The translations under genes and the position numbers were made by a program. From the IMG/VR virus record IMGVR_UViG_3300020169_000083, positions 1 to 28,076 of that record: a DNA stretch of 28,076 nucleotides. The stretch is one strand, 5' to 3'. Position 1 is the stretch's first letter; each line of letters opens with the position of its first letter. This document shows, in pieces, positions 13,726-23,893 of this stretch. The stretch is from a virus. The notes beneath the pieces were generated by a model that saw only the letters and a list, made by a program, of their open reading frames with translations, did no database searches and was not told the origin of the DNA.

Positions 13726-14505
13726 TTATTTTGTTTTTTTCCTTTCGCCCTTAATTATTGCCTTCACTTGTGGAACAACTTTGGATGCAATAGTTCTGTT
13801 TTTAATTGCTCCACAAATTTTCTGTGCAACATCCTGTGAATGACCATCAGATTTTTGATCTGCAATACATTGATCCCATGAATAATCAGCAAGGTATTCT
13901 TCTTCCGATTTCATGATCAATTCTTTCACTTGATTTATTCTTGTTTCTTCTTGTGATAAAGACCTTTTTGAAAGTGATTGCATCTTATCTGTGAAGAACC
14001 CTTCAATACTAAATCCAAGAACTTCACCATTCTTGACTTTGTCCCATATCTTATCATTGTCAACTCTCATTGTAACAAACCACGTTCCAACCGGACAATG
14101 TTCAAAGCCATATTTTACAGATTTGTCAATTTCAAATTCCTTGACCCATGATTCAACAACACACAATCCATCAACTTCTTTTTCATGTTCAAATGTTGCC
14201 GACTGAAGATGATTTCTTTTCATAAACAATTCAGATGCTTTCTTGATTGTTTCTTTTGAAAAGAACACATGATAATCAGAACCATCATCATCAAGTCTGA
14301 AGATCTGTTTGTTCGGGACTAATGCCGGAGCAATTAAAAGTCTTTTATCTTCATCAACCTTTGTGAATTGAATCTGTTCTTTTTGTTTGTTTAATGCCAC
14401 CCAAAATTCTTCAATTGCAGGATCTTCTACTAAGCTAATCGCAAAGACACCATCCATGTCTTCTTTCTGTTCTTCTGAAATAATTAATTCAACTATTTTT
14501 GTCAT
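13726..14505 (-). CDS. Prohead protease, XkdF-like
   Basis: The 259-aa protein has the order of a phage XkdF-like serine protease: opening ISLVEDPAIEEFW, FFSKETIKKASELFM, then SATFEHEKEVDG (candidate catalytic His107), VVESWV (116-121), GTWFVTMRV (140-148) and GEVLGFSIEGFF with a candidate catalytic Ser in GFSIEG (164-169). A C-terminal SWDQCIADQKSDGHSQD segment, with a second Cys in KICGAIK, is a known add-on in Bacteroidota phages. It would process scaffold and capsid precursors. Gene order protease-scaffold-capsid supports the call. Confidence 0.87.
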   Translation of the reverse strand: MTKIVELIISEEQKEDMDGVFAISLVEDPAIEEFWVALNKQKEQIQFTKVDEDKRLLIAPALVPNKQIFRLDDDGSDYHVFFSKETIKKASELFMKRNHLQSATFEHEKEVDGLCVVESWVKEFEIDKSVKYGFEHCPVGTWFVTMRVDNDKIWDKVKNGEVLGFSIEGFFTDKMQSLSKRSLSQEETRINQVKELIMKSEEEYLADYSWDQCIADQKSDGHSQDVAQKICGAIKNRTIASKVVPQVKAIIKGERKKTK

Positions 14506-14516
14506 GATTTCTGTTT

Positions 14517-16295
14517 TTATAATGTGGAATTTTGTTCAATCATTGTGTTTACTTGCTGTGCATTTGTCACATCCTGTTCCAATACATAAGCCCTGACAGG
14601 TCTATCTTGTGTAAATGCTGTATTAAATTGCTCAACCATTGAAGGTGTGTTTGAAAGATCAACCAATTGTTCTTCATTTGCTGTTCCTCTTTCACCACCT
14701 CCTGAAGCAATTGATCCTGATGGAACAGATGCTGAAACGGGTTTCTTTGTTTTAACTGATAAAATTTCTTTTACATTTTTTAATCCGGCTGCTAATGTAA
14801 TCCCTGCCTGAATGAATGAAAATGGTGGTGGTGATGATGCCAAAGCTAAATTCACAGCACGATACGTGTCCATTGTTGCAACTGCAAATGCTGATGCTTT
14901 TGCAATGGCTGTATGTTCTGAAAACAAATCACCCACCATTGTAAGCATTTGTCTTTGCTTGTTAAATTGTTCTTCATCAATTTTATCTTTTGCATCCTTC
15001 AATGCTTTGTCTGAATCAAGATCTTCCTGTCTATGTGTATCATTCAGATCAGAAATTTCTTGATTGTATTGTCTTGTGATTTCTGTAATATCAGAACCTG
15101 TCTTCCTTGCAAGATCAACTTTTGCTTCATAATCCTGTCGCATTGCTTCAAGTTCTTGCTCTCTTTCTGTCATTCCTGCAAGTGACAATTCCCTGACTGC
15201 ATCTTCTTGTTCTTTGATTAAGGAATTTGTATTTGTAAGTTGTTCCGATCTTTGCCCTGCAATTCGTTCTTCAATATCAACTTGTTCCAACAATGCTTTT
15301 TGATATTGTTCCTGAAGTTGGATGTTATCTTTATTTGTATCAAGTTCTAATTTTGCAATACGAACCCTTTCATCAGCAATGGATTTTTCTTCCTTCAGCT
15401 GTTTGTCTAAAATTTTAGCAAGTTCTTCATTCGCTTGAATACGTTCTTCAAATGTCTTTGATACATCATCACGGATTTGACGTTGAATTTCTGCATCTAA
15501 TTGACTTTGCAATTGCTGTTGTTGTCTTTGTATTTCAAGCAATTCTTGATTCTTCTTTGCGTCTGCTAATGCTTGACCTGTGGTAATAGCTGACTGAACA
15601 GATATATCCTTAACACCTTCAACAGCTGTCTGTGTAGCTATGGTGACACCTGTGGCAACTTCTGTGACCGCATCAGCAAAGTTTGTCACAATGTCTTTTC
15701 CTGCATCTATTGCATCATTTTTAATGTCTGTAAGTGAATCCCTTGTATTATTTATTTTTGCAGTTAATTCTTCAATTTTATCTGTGTCTTTTCCACCAAG
15801 CCATGATTGTTCCCATGCAAGCTGACCTTCTTGAATTGCTAATGTAATTCCAAAAAATGCAGTTTTTAAAGGTGTTATTGCTAATGTCAACAACCCACTC
15901 ATGACTTTTGCAAGGCCATCAAATCCTTCTGTTGACTTTGAAACAGCTGAAACAATGTCTGTTATGACTGAAGTGACTTGATTAAATAAAACACTCAAAG
16001 TTTCTGTGGCAACAGATAAACCATCAACAATGGTTTGATTTTTCATCACCACATCTTTGAGCAATTTAAATGCTTCAACAATAAGCATGACACCTGTTGT
16101 TTTTAAAGCTAATCCAAAACCTTTAAATCCTTTTGTAAGTTTTCCAAGTGCTGTTTCAGATCCCTTTGATGATTTCTTAATATCTTTCATTTCATCATTG
16201 GTTTCTTTCAATGAATCCTTTACTGAATTAAGATCTTTAGAAATCTGTTTGACATTTGTTTTAAACTCTATGTCAACAACTATTTGTTCTGCCAT
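14517..16295 (-). CDS. Tape measure protein
   Basis: The 592-aa protein begins with a coiled-coil opening (DLNSVKDSLKETNDEMKDIK), has a hydrophobic Gly/Ala/Leu region (about residues 55-170), a very long Gln/Glu/Lys coiled coil (about 245-450), and a second hydrophobic stretch (ASAFAVATMDTYRAVNLALA, then FIQAGITLAAGLKNVKEI) typical of tape measures. The rule of about 0.15 nm per residue predicts a tail near 90 nm, so a short siphophage tail. Its start overlaps the 80-aa gene by 16 bases. Unusually, the next gene is the head protease. Confidence 0.9.
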   Translation of the reverse strand: MAEQIVVDIEFKTNVKQISKDLNSVKDSLKETNDEMKDIKKSSKGSETALGKLTKGFKGFGLALKTTGVMLIVEAFKLLKDVVMKNQTIVDGLSVATETLSVLFNQVTSVITDIVSAVSKSTEGFDGLAKVMSGLLTLAITPLKTAFFGITLAIQEGQLAWEQSWLGGKDTDKIEELTAKINNTRDSLTDIKNDAIDAGKDIVTNFADAVTEVATGVTIATQTAVEGVKDISVQSAITTGQALADAKKNQELLEIQRQQQQLQSQLDAEIQRQIRDDVSKTFEERIQANEELAKILDKQLKEEKSIADERVRIAKLELDTNKDNIQLQEQYQKALLEQVDIEERIAGQRSEQLTNTNSLIKEQEDAVRELSLAGMTEREQELEAMRQDYEAKVDLARKTGSDITEITRQYNQEISDLNDTHRQEDLDSDKALKDAKDKIDEEQFNKQRQMLTMVGDLFSEHTAIAKASAFAVATMDTYRAVNLALASSPPPFSFIQAGITLAAGLKNVKEILSVKTKKPVSASVPSGSIASGGGERGTANEEQLVDLSNTPSMVEQFNTAFTQDRPVRAYVLEQDVTNAQQVNTMIEQNSTL

Positions 16296-16522
16296 CCGAA
16301 TATCTTTTTAAATTCTGCCATTAATGTATCATGATGAATCTGTTGTTTTTCATACCATGATAAACATTTATTGTTTTTATAATCTGATAAGTGCATGTTC
16401 TTAATTGATGCCGGAATGACATGCATACCACCCTTCCAAAAGTCAAATACATTTGTGAAATTTATCACATTGCATTTTTCTGTATTTACCTGATCTTCTG
16501 TTTTTACTTTTAATCTAATCAT
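16280..16522 (-). CDS. Hypothetical tail-block protein, 80 aa
   Basis: Starting at the ATG at 16522 gives an ATGA overlap with the adhesin stop; an ATG 12 bases upstream would add four residues. The protein reads MIRLKVKTEDQ, then VFDFWKGGMHVIPASIKNMH and a Trp/Lys-rich helical end (FKKIFGWQNK). It lies directly before the tape measure gene, where phages often place a small chaperone or tail component. No family recognised. Confidence 0.65.
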   Translation of the reverse strand: MIRLKVKTEDQVNTEKCNVINFTNVFDFWKGGMHVIPASIKNMHLSDYKNNKCLSWYEKQQIHHDTLMAEFKKIFGWQNK

Positions 16523-19500
16523 GTGATTTGCCATTTGGCTTTTAAGTAATTTGTAACCTCATCTTTTTCTTGTGTTGTCAATGCAGCATTTGGAGTTGTT
16601 GATGAATAAAGTAATACTTCACAAATTTTACCATGCCACAATGAACCGGTACTTGTATAATATTTCAAACCACCCATACATAATTGTGGTGTATATCCAT
16701 TTGTTGTTGCATTTAAATTTGAATCTGTATTGCCATCTTGATCTGTAATTTTTTGATCAAAACTTGGTGATGATCCATTGAAATTTCTTTCACCTATATT
16801 CACTTGCAAATCATTCGGATCAACATCATCAAGACTTGCATAATATGGAGTTGTTCCGGAATACGATCCATTGTGAAAAGATGTTGAATCATACCCAATA
16901 CCATATGGTGATTGTGCATCATTTGTGAACCCTCCACTTGGTGTTGTATATCCTGTTCCAAATATCAATTCCCCCCTATTTGGTGCTGGCCCTGATCTTG
17001 GTTGCATTTGTGAAACAATAAATGCTGTGCAATTGCTGTTGTTTAATAAATTATAAATTGATGAATTGAAATTTCCAAGAATTGCGTAAAATGGGAAATA
17101 CACATGTTTCATTCCATTTGAAAATGTTCCTGTTGTTGCATTTGCTCCGGTTGGATTTAGTTGTGTCCAACTATTGCTTGTGAATCTGTTTGATTTATCT
17201 GTCCAAGAACTAATTGTTGTTCCTGATGAATATGTAATTGTACTCAAATCATTTGCATCAAGCCATACAGATAATGTCTGAGATGTAATTGATGTCGGAT
17301 CAAAACTTCTTTGTCTTGATTTGCTGTTTATTAATTTATAATCAAATTCAACATTATATTGTGATGGTGATGTAATTGATGTTCCTGCCTGATTCACCTT
17401 TAGTGCAAACATACCATCATTGACAACCTTGTATGTTGTGCCTTCAAAATATCCTTTTGTGATTGCTGTTTCTAATGAAATTGTCAATCCTGAATATCCT
17501 GCTGTGGAATTTGATTTTCCTGATACTGCTGTCAATGATGTCACAGGTGTCAATGATGAAGTTTGATTGTTTACTTCAAATTCATATGTTTCATCAACAT
17601 ATTCATCAGATTCATCAATGGATGTTGGTGTTGCAAACAACCTCAACTCACCTTTCATTAATGAAGGATATGGAATTTGAATGTAGCTATTACCCTGCTG
17701 ATTGTATGAAAGATATGGATCTGTTGGTGGTGTTAAATAATGTGCAAATGTACCATCTTGACCAAAATAAGAATATCCATTTGCCACAACAAGACCCTGT
17801 GAAATAAATGACCCTTTGCCACTTACAAAAGGATAAAATGTTCCTAAATCTTTAGGTGCTGGTGTTGTGAATTCACTATTGGATGAAATTGCAAATGCAT
17901 TGTCACCTTTTGTTTTTACATTTCTAAATGTTTGATTTATTGAAATGTATTTGTCAACCCCTGAAACAACATCCTTTCTTTGCAATCTTGGTGGGTTTAT
18001 TTCAGAATTATCACCATCAATTCGGACATTTCTAACTGAACCACTCACATTGTTCCTTGATCCATTAATTTCAACAGATTTTGGTGAAGGTCTTACGTCA
18101 TTTCCTGCACCATTAATCAAAGCATGATCAGTCAATGTGTTTCCTATTCCATTGGCGAATGTGAACAATCCTGTCCCACTTGATCCGACATCATAATCAG
18201 ATGCATGAATGACGGAAACTGAAGGTGATGAAATATCAATTGGTGACACACTCCTTGAATAACAGGTTGAATTTATAGCTAAATATTCATATCCAAATGC
18301 TTCACAACATGATTGTGAAACTGTTTCCGGCAATCCGGTTCTTGTATTTATGAAATTTACATGTCCACCTGAACTGAAGCTTTCCACCTGAACATTACAT
18401 TCATTACCATCTGCATCAATGATGTTTGTTGCCTGTGCTTTGATTAATTCAACTTTACATGTTGATTGTCCAACCAATGAATAATTCTGTATTTTATTAA
18501 TCCTGTAAAACTCATTTTCAACCTTTACAACATCATTAAAATTCAATGTCATAATATCAAGCGAAGACAGGTTGAAGTGCGCAATCAACAACCTTGCATC
18601 CCTTGAATATGTTTCTTCCAAAAATGATTTCCAATAGGTGTTGTATGTTCCTTTATATATAGATGGCCCATCCAATTCACCGGAATTTTCACCTGTAAAA
18701 GTCAGACACTTTGTAGTTGAATACAGATTTAATGATGAATAATTTGAAAATTGTGGATAATTAGCATAAACTGATGGATTTGTTCCTTCAAAATTATCTG
18801 TCAAATAAAAGACATCTGAATAGTTGTCTGAATATCCAAATCCATTCCAATATGACAATCTCATTCCTTCAGAATTCTTTGTATTTTCACCTTCACCTTC
18901 ATAACAAATACAACCTTTCATTGTTGTGTATGGAATGTAAGTAGTGACAACCGGTTTAAAAATTGTTTTTACTTCTGTTTTACCTGTTGAAAAGTCATTT
19001 TGCGCATTGTCAATATAAACAGATCCATATTCCCTGCCTGCTGATTTTTCAAACAATGCATTCATGTTATCTGAAGAACTATCATCTGTGAAAACTAATT
19101 CTTTAGACTGAATATGTGAAGTAGGTTTGAATTGAACATCCTTAGATTCATCCAATTTACCTGTCCAATCTAAATCATTACCTTGACCAATCCAATCCTT
19201 GTATGGCTCTATTAATAGCTTTCTTGGCTCTAATCGGTCAGCAATAATAACAAGGTTAAATTTCTTTGCAAGTGAAGTAAGGAAATCTAAAGCTTTAATT
19301 TTTGGAAATGCATATTTGAAATTCACTTCCAAATCACCATTAAATTCAGCATACTTATTTCCAAAATACCCAATTCTTGGTTTAAATGATGTTTTTACTC
19401 TGTTTAAATATATTTCTGTTCCTGTTGATGCAATGAAATAATCCCCATTTACATTGAATCGGAAATAATAATCTGTGACATTTAAAGGAACAGAAATTGT

Positions 19501-20643
19501 TGTAGGTGGAAATTCAACAACACCTGTGTAATAATTCCCTGATGTTCCTGCAATTTGATTTGCTGTTTCAAGCTTTGTTTTTCTACTTTGAGAATGCTCT
19601 CTTTCATTTCCATCTTGATCAATGTATATTAATGAAACGTATATTTCTGCACCTGTATATGGTGCAAATGTTCCAAAGTTAGATGATTCAGATGTTGTGA
19701 ATGTCAAATTTGTAGATGCATCAAATGAGCTGAACCCTGATGATGGAATTGTATATACTCCTGTTGTGTGATTATACAATCCTGCATCATTTGTGTAATC
19801 AGCTGATGATGTATTTGTGTTTATGATTGTGACAAATCTTTCTGTGGTTATTGTTTGTGGTGTTCCACTACTATATGTGACAACATTATAATATTGATTA
19901 TTTGTAGGTGTTGTTCCTTCGCCACCATTGTTTGCATCAACAAATAATTTTGTACCATCAGATATGCCTGTGGTAAAAAAGTCAGATGTATATTCAAAAC
20001 CACTTTGTCCAAGAATAATGTCAAGAATTTTTTTGACTTTTACTTGTGGAATTAATGTGTTTACATTTATTGCTCCTTCACGAGTTTGAATTGATCCTTC
20101 CAAATCACCACCATAAAATGGACTTTGTCCATAGTCATATAATGAATATCTAACATTTCCTTGTTTCAGGTTTGTTGCATCATTTGATCCCCATGATTTC
20201 TGAACATTCAACATTGATTTTGTATGGTTCAATTCACTCCAATTGAATTCAGTCAAATACTTACCTTTCAATGCTTGACCAATAGAAGCCACACTATTGA
20301 AAACAACACATTCATAATGTGTCATCTTCCTGTTTGACCTAATCACATTTGTCAATTGCAAATCACCATTTAAAATTTCAATTGTATCTTTTACAATAGT
20401 ACATGAAACTTTTTTTGCAGGATTAAAATTCCCAAATGAAGTCACCTCAAAATATTGATCAAAGAACATGTTATTCTTTGTCGTAGATGGAATTCTGAAA
20501 TTGAATGTGTGACTTCCTTTTGTGTCTTTGAAGGTTTGTATGTCCTTAAATTGAAAGTTTGCTGTGATCGGTTGATCATCTTCCAAATCTAAATATACAA
20601 CCCTACCATCATCCTGTGAAATTACTCTTATCTGTGTTGCCAT
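16519..20643 (-). CDS. Large baseplate/adhesin protein with lectin-like C-terminus, 1374 aa
   Basis: The largest gene of the genome. The first about 780 residues read like a baseplate hub or tail-tip protein (KIKALDFLTSLAKKFNLVII; LLIEPYKDWIGQGNDLDWTG; LNFNDVVKVENEFYRINKIQ). A Cys-rich patch with QSCCEAFGYEYLAINSTCYS follows, then a region rich in Asn/Gly/Val turns (about 800-930) that may form a beta helix, then further beta-rich modules. The last about 250 residues begin LSVWLDANDLSTITYSSGT and end in GKICEVLLYSSTT, a concanavalin/LamG-like pattern known from phage adhesins that bind host glycans. It is the likely host-range determinant. Confidence 0.8.
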   Translation of the reverse strand: MATQIRVISQDDGRVVYLDLEDDQPITANFQFKDIQTFKDTKGSHTFNFRIPSTTKNNMFFDQYFEVTSFGNFNPAKKVSCTIVKDTIEILNGDLQLTNVIRSNRKMTHYECVVFNSVASIGQALKGKYLTEFNWSELNHTKSMLNVQKSWGSNDATNLKQGNVRYSLYDYGQSPFYGGDLEGSIQTREGAINVNTLIPQVKVKKILDIILGQSGFEYTSDFFTTGISDGTKLFVDANNGGEGTTPTNNQYYNVVTYSSGTPQTITTERFVTIINTNTSSADYTNDAGLYNHTTGVYTIPSSGFSSFDASTNLTFTTSESSNFGTFAPYTGAEIYVSLIYIDQDGNEREHSQSRKTKLETANQIAGTSGNYYTGVVEFPPTTISVPLNVTDYYFRFNVNGDYFIASTGTEIYLNRVKTSFKPRIGYFGNKYAEFNGDLEVNFKYAFPKIKALDFLTSLAKKFNLVIIADRLEPRKLLIEPYKDWIGQGNDLDWTGKLDESKDVQFKPTSHIQSKELVFTDDSSSDNMNALFEKSAGREYGSVYIDNAQNDFSTGKTEVKTIFKPVVTTYIPYTTMKGCICYEGEGENTKNSEGMRLSYWNGFGYSDNYSDVFYLTDNFEGTNPSVYANYPQFSNYSSLNLYSTTKCLTFTGENSGELDGPSIYKGTYNTYWKSFLEETYSRDARLLIAHFNLSSLDIMTLNFNDVVKVENEFYRINKIQNYSLVGQSTCKVELIKAQATNIIDADGNECNVQVESFSSGGHVNFINTRTGLPETVSQSCCEAFGYEYLAINSTCYSRSVSPIDISSPSVSVIHASDYDVGSSGTGLFTFANGIGNTLTDHALINGAGNDVRPSPKSVEINGSRNNVSGSVRNVRIDGDNSEINPPRLQRKDVVSGVDKYISINQTFRNVKTKGDNAFAISSNSEFTTPAPKDLGTFYPFVSGKGSFISQGLVVANGYSYFGQDGTFAHYLTPPTDPYLSYNQQGNSYIQIPYPSLMKGELRLFATPTSIDESDEYVDETYEFEVNNQTSSLTPVTSLTAVSGKSNSTAGYSGLTISLETAITKGYFEGTTYKVVNDGMFALKVNQAGTSITSPSQYNVEFDYKLINSKSRQRSFDPTSITSQTLSVWLDANDLSTITYSSGTTISSWTDKSNRFTSNSWTQLNPTGANATTGTFSNGMKHVYFPFYAILGNFNSSIYNLLNNSNCTAFIVSQMQPRSGPAPNRGELIFGTGYTTPSGGFTNDAQSPYGIGYDSTSFHNGSYSGTTPYYASLDDVDPNDLQVNIGERNFNGSSPSFDQKITDQDGNTDSNLNATTNGYTPQLCMGGLKYYTSTGSLWHGKICEVLLYSSTTPNAALTTQEKDEVTNYLKAKWQIT

Positions 20644-20646
20644 ATA

Positions 20647-22140
20647 TCAACGTGTTGTTCGGTATTTTGGTGAAGCATATTTGAACCTTAATTCATATTT
20701 ATACAATCCTGTGTTTTTGTCACCTTTCAACTTCATGTTGCTTGTTTCAAGGATCAATGCTTTTGCTTCTTCACCTTCTAAGATATGAATTTGTGGTGAC
20801 ATCATTAAGTCTTTGACCATGTCAATTTCATAGTCTTTTAAGTTATCTGTGAACAAAGTAAATGATTCATTTGCAGATACAGATGTTGTCATTTTGCCTT
20901 GCTTTGCAACATTTGGTGGATATGATGAATCTACAAATACATCCCCTAAACTTTGAAAGCCCCTAATGTTTGACAACAATGGTTTGTTTATATATTCTCT
21001 TTTTACATCAAGATCATTTTCTTTTTCTTTGTTGAATGTCATGTATTCCCATGCACCAAATCTATTCATATAGGCAATTCTTGATTGTTCATACCTATTA
21101 CAATAGTCAACAACATTAAAATTATATGACAATGACATGGGCAATGTATTTGTTGCATTCCTCATTGTGATTGTGTATCTTTTTATTGCATCAATACCAC
21201 CTGAAACATTGCTTGGTAATGTACCAAAGTATAGTGTATTTATAGTTAATTTATCTAAGTTTTTTAAACCTACACCACCATGCAAATAAAACCCTTCTAA
21301 ATTTGCAGATGCATCTGTTGCTGTTGCTTGATAAGAACCACCTGTTTGATGATTTTGTTTCATTGACAAATTACCAAGTACATCATCATTTTCATCATAA
21401 TAAATTGCCTGTAAAAATCCGGTTTCAGCTGTTGCATTTATTTGACACCTGTTTAAAAATGCCATTGTGTGATATTCATCTTTTCCAATATTTACATTTG
21501 GAATACCATCTACATAATTATAATTTGATGAAAGGAATTTTTTAGATATTCCATCCATTTTATATTCATCAAAATTGATTTCAATAGGATCTGATTCATT
21601 AGCTCTACCCCAAAACATAAACACTTTTTTTGTTATTTCTGTTGATGCATCTTTCTGTGGAATTCCATCAGCTGTTGTTGAATTCATTTCATAAAATTTG
21701 AAATCAAGTACATTTGCATTTCCTCTGAATTCTTGATTGTCAACTTCACTTGTTGCATGAATCCCTTCCAAAATACTCCATGAAAATAAGTAGAATGTAT
21801 TGACTGATTCTATTGGTAAATTGTGAATTGAATCCCTACTAAATGGTGAACCAAAAGATGTAACGTCTGATTTCTTTGCACCCATAATCATAGGCGTGAC
21901 AATTGTCTGATATATATCTGACAAATTAAATTGACAATATCCATTTCCATCTGTTTTCTGAACAAATGAAACAGTTTTTGATATTGAACCATTTGTGTAA
22001 TTAGATGCAAGGTTGTATGTCAATTCAACCAATACTTGATGATTGTATGTGTTTACAGCCGGTGTGATACTTGCACCAAATAAATTAATTTGTGTGCTTA
22101 AATTGAATTTGGTGTCATTTATATATACTGATAAACTCAT
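20647..22140 (-). CDS. Tail structural protein, 497 aa
   Basis: A strand-rich protein with a domain opening (MSLSVYINDTKFNLSTQINL), many Asn/Ser/Thr/Tyr residues, a middle domain with Gly-rich loops and a C-terminal region (YGAWEYMTF-like segment, then MTTSVSANESFTLFTDNLKD). It is of the kind found next to the baseplate/adhesin in Bacteroidota siphophages, perhaps a distal tail or baseplate ring protein. It is 3 bp upstream of the adhesin gene and overlaps the gp10-like gene as ATGA. No enzymatic motif is visible. Confidence 0.72.
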   Translation of the reverse strand: MSLSVYINDTKFNLSTQINLFGASITPAVNTYNHQVLVELTYNLASNYTNGSISKTVSFVQKTDGNGYCQFNLSDIYQTIVTPMIMGAKKSDVTSFGSPFSRDSIHNLPIESVNTFYLFSWSILEGIHATSEVDNQEFRGNANVLDFKFYEMNSTTADGIPQKDASTEITKKVFMFWGRANESDPIEINFDEYKMDGISKKFLSSNYNYVDGIPNVNIGKDEYHTMAFLNRCQINATAETGFLQAIYYDENDDVLGNLSMKQNHQTGGSYQATATDASANLEGFYLHGGVGLKNLDKLTINTLYFGTLPSNVSGGIDAIKRYTITMRNATNTLPMSLSYNFNVVDYCNRYEQSRIAYMNRFGAWEYMTFNKEKENDLDVKREYINKPLLSNIRGFQSLGDVFVDSSYPPNVAKQGKMTTSVSANESFTLFTDNLKDYEIDMVKDLMMSPQIHILEGEEAKALILETSNMKLKGDKNTGLYKYELRFKYASPKYRTTR

Positions 22141-22703
22141 GCTTGTAATGTTTTTATGTAATCCAATGCCATTGCAACAGCAACCTTTCCACCTTGCTGT
22201 GGAACAGCTTGTTCAATTGCATCTTTAAAATAATTTCTTGCTGACAATCCTTTTGTCGCAATTGCTTTTCCAATTAAAAATGATGCTTGTTTTTTTGCTT
22301 GTTCTGTATTCTTCACAAATGACCCTGTTCCAAGATCACGCAATCTGACAGGTTTTGATTCCATCCATCCTGAAACAACACCTTTTGGAAGATTCTTTGA
22401 TTTGAATTTAAATGGTGAATTCTTTGCTGATGGTTTTGTGCTTTCAGATCCTTTGACACCCTGTTCCATAAAAGATGCATAAGGCATTGAAGAAATAAAT
22501 TGAAGATCAAAACCTGATGCAAATTGACCTGATGCTGATCTTTTTTGTTTGACCCTAAATCCAAGTGATTTTGACAATGATCCGGTGTTGTTTGTCACAC
22601 GCATTTTGCCATCAATCTTTTGCCTTGCTCCAAGATTTATCCTTGCAAGTTTTAAAACCCTTGCACCAAGATTATTCATTTCCTGTTTTGTGCTTCCTAT
22701 CAT
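22137..22703 (-). CDS. HK97 gp10-like neck/tail completion protein
   Basis: The 188-aa protein shows the HK97 gp10 pattern: an N-terminal helix with LGARVLKLARINLG, TGSLSKSLGFRVKQ (the conserved Gly-Ser-Leu-Arg-like segment), SSMPYASFMEQGVKG (the Y-A-x-x-x-E-x-G signature), and a Lys-rich linker with a C-terminal Ala-rich helix. It closes the head-tail neck. The ATG at 22703 forms an ATGA overlap with the upstream stop; an upstream in-frame TTG (22718) would add five residues and is less likely. Confidence 0.8.
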   Translation of the reverse strand: MIGSTKQEMNNLGARVLKLARINLGARQKIDGKMRVTNNTGSLSKSLGFRVKQKRSASGQFASGFDLQFISSMPYASFMEQGVKGSESTKPSAKNSPFKFKSKNLPKGVVSGWMESKPVRLRDLGTGSFVKNTEQAKKQASFLIGKAIATKGLSARNYFKDAIEQAVPQQGGKVAVAMALDYIKTLQA

Positions 22704-23893
22704 CTGTAATTTAGCCAATTCATTGTGTTGATGATGTTCTGTGTTGTCATGGATTCAGAAGTGAAAAATAATTCCTGCATCACAAATTCAGTATATACAC
22801 CTGTTCCTTTTGATCCAATTCTAAATGCTTCACCTGTCAAATTTAAAGTCTGATTCAATGTTGCAATTGCAAAGCTGTCATTTGAATAATACAATTTTAT
22901 AGATGATGAAGTGAATTGAATTGCAATTGTTAAAGGTTGAATTCTTTTAAGCTGTGTCGATGCATTTGTTCCATCCATAGGAAGGACAGGGAAATCTGTT
23001 TCCACCGGAGGGCTTCCAAATTTAAACAATGCAAGTTTTCCGGATGATGTTGTATTTAGTCTAATTTCATCATTGTTTCCGAATGACAAAATTCTTTGTG
23101 TCTGTGCTTGTATTGAATACCTTCCGAAATCTTTTATTTTAAGAAATAAAATTCCATTTTCATTTGCCAATATTGGATGCTCTAAATAGCAATCTGTGAA
23201 ACCTAAATCATCCAAAAATCTGAAACCATTTTCAACCCTATCAAATGACACCCCACTTCCGTTCAATTGCAATGTGTTTGATCCACTTAATTTGTCAATG
23301 AATGGTGCTAATGAAGTAAGTGTTTCACCGGAACTGCCCATCTTACTTTGCTTTTCCATAGTTGAATACCAAACATAATTGTTTGATGGTGCTGATGGTG
23401 GCAATATGACATCTGTGTGAAATTGTCTTTCAGGATTGTAATATGGAATATTACATGCAGACGCTTCATTTGGTGTTATAACTTCAAATGATGTTGTCCA
23501 TCCGGAACAATTGTCCGGCTGTGTGTCAATGAATGGTGTGGCCACAATTGGCATATCCATTGATATGTTTGTGTCTTCATTAATGAAGTATTTTCCATCA
23601 GTCAATTCCTTGCAAATATCTTGTAATATCAACAATGCATCAGATAGGCATGTTGCTTCATTGACCATCTTATTTGTTGATGTGTTGTATCTGTCAAATA
23701 TTACAACATCAAATCCATATGTGATTGTCTGATCATCAATTGCTGTTCCTGTTGGTGTCAAATGCAATGCCGGATATTTTGTGAATTTTTCCAAGTCAAA
23801 TAAACTTAGTTCACCATAAGTGAAAGAATTTATCTGTTGATGTCTTTCACACATTACATCAAAATATTGAATAATAGCTTTGTAAGTGATCAT
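22700..23893 (-). CDS. Tail-terminator-like protein fused to a lectin-like domain, 397 aa
   Basis: Residues 1-150 (ITYKAIIQYFDVMCERHQQI, FTYGELSLFDLEKFTKYPAL, TYGFDVVIFDRYNTS) resemble tail-terminator or tail-completion proteins of Bacteroidota phages. Residues about 180-397 differ: FRFLDDLGFTDCYLEHPIL, then strands with RILSFGNNDEIRLN, TIAIQFTSSSIKLYYSND and a closing EAFRIGSKGTGVYTEFVMQE, the course of a LamG/concanavalin-like sandwich. A terminator normally stops at about 150 residues, so this is a fusion. Its start overlaps the -1 frame of the chaperone-like gene as ATGA. Confidence 0.72.
   Translation of the reverse strand: MITYKAIIQYFDVMCERHQQINSFTYGELSLFDLEKFTKYPALHLTPTGTAIDDQTITYGFDVVIFDRYNTSTNKMVNEATCLSDALLILQDICKELTDGKYFINEDTNISMDMPIVATPFIDTQPDNCSGWTTSFEVITPNEASACNIPYYNPERQFHTDVILPPSAPSNNYVWYSTMEKQSKMGSSGETLTSLAPFIDKLSGSNTLQLNGSGVSFDRVENGFRFLDDLGFTDCYLEHPILANENGILFLKIKDFGRYSIQAQTQRILSFGNNDEIRLNTTSSGKLALFKFGSPPVETDFPVLPMDGTNASTQLKRIQPLTIAIQFTSSSIKLYYSNDSFAIATLNQTLNLTGEAFRIGSKGTGVYTEFVMQELFFTSESMTTQNIINTMNWLNYR

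Noticed and set aside
22313-22564. 83-aa frame inside the gp10-like gene
   Set aside because: Shadow frame; the gp10-like frame has clear family motifs.
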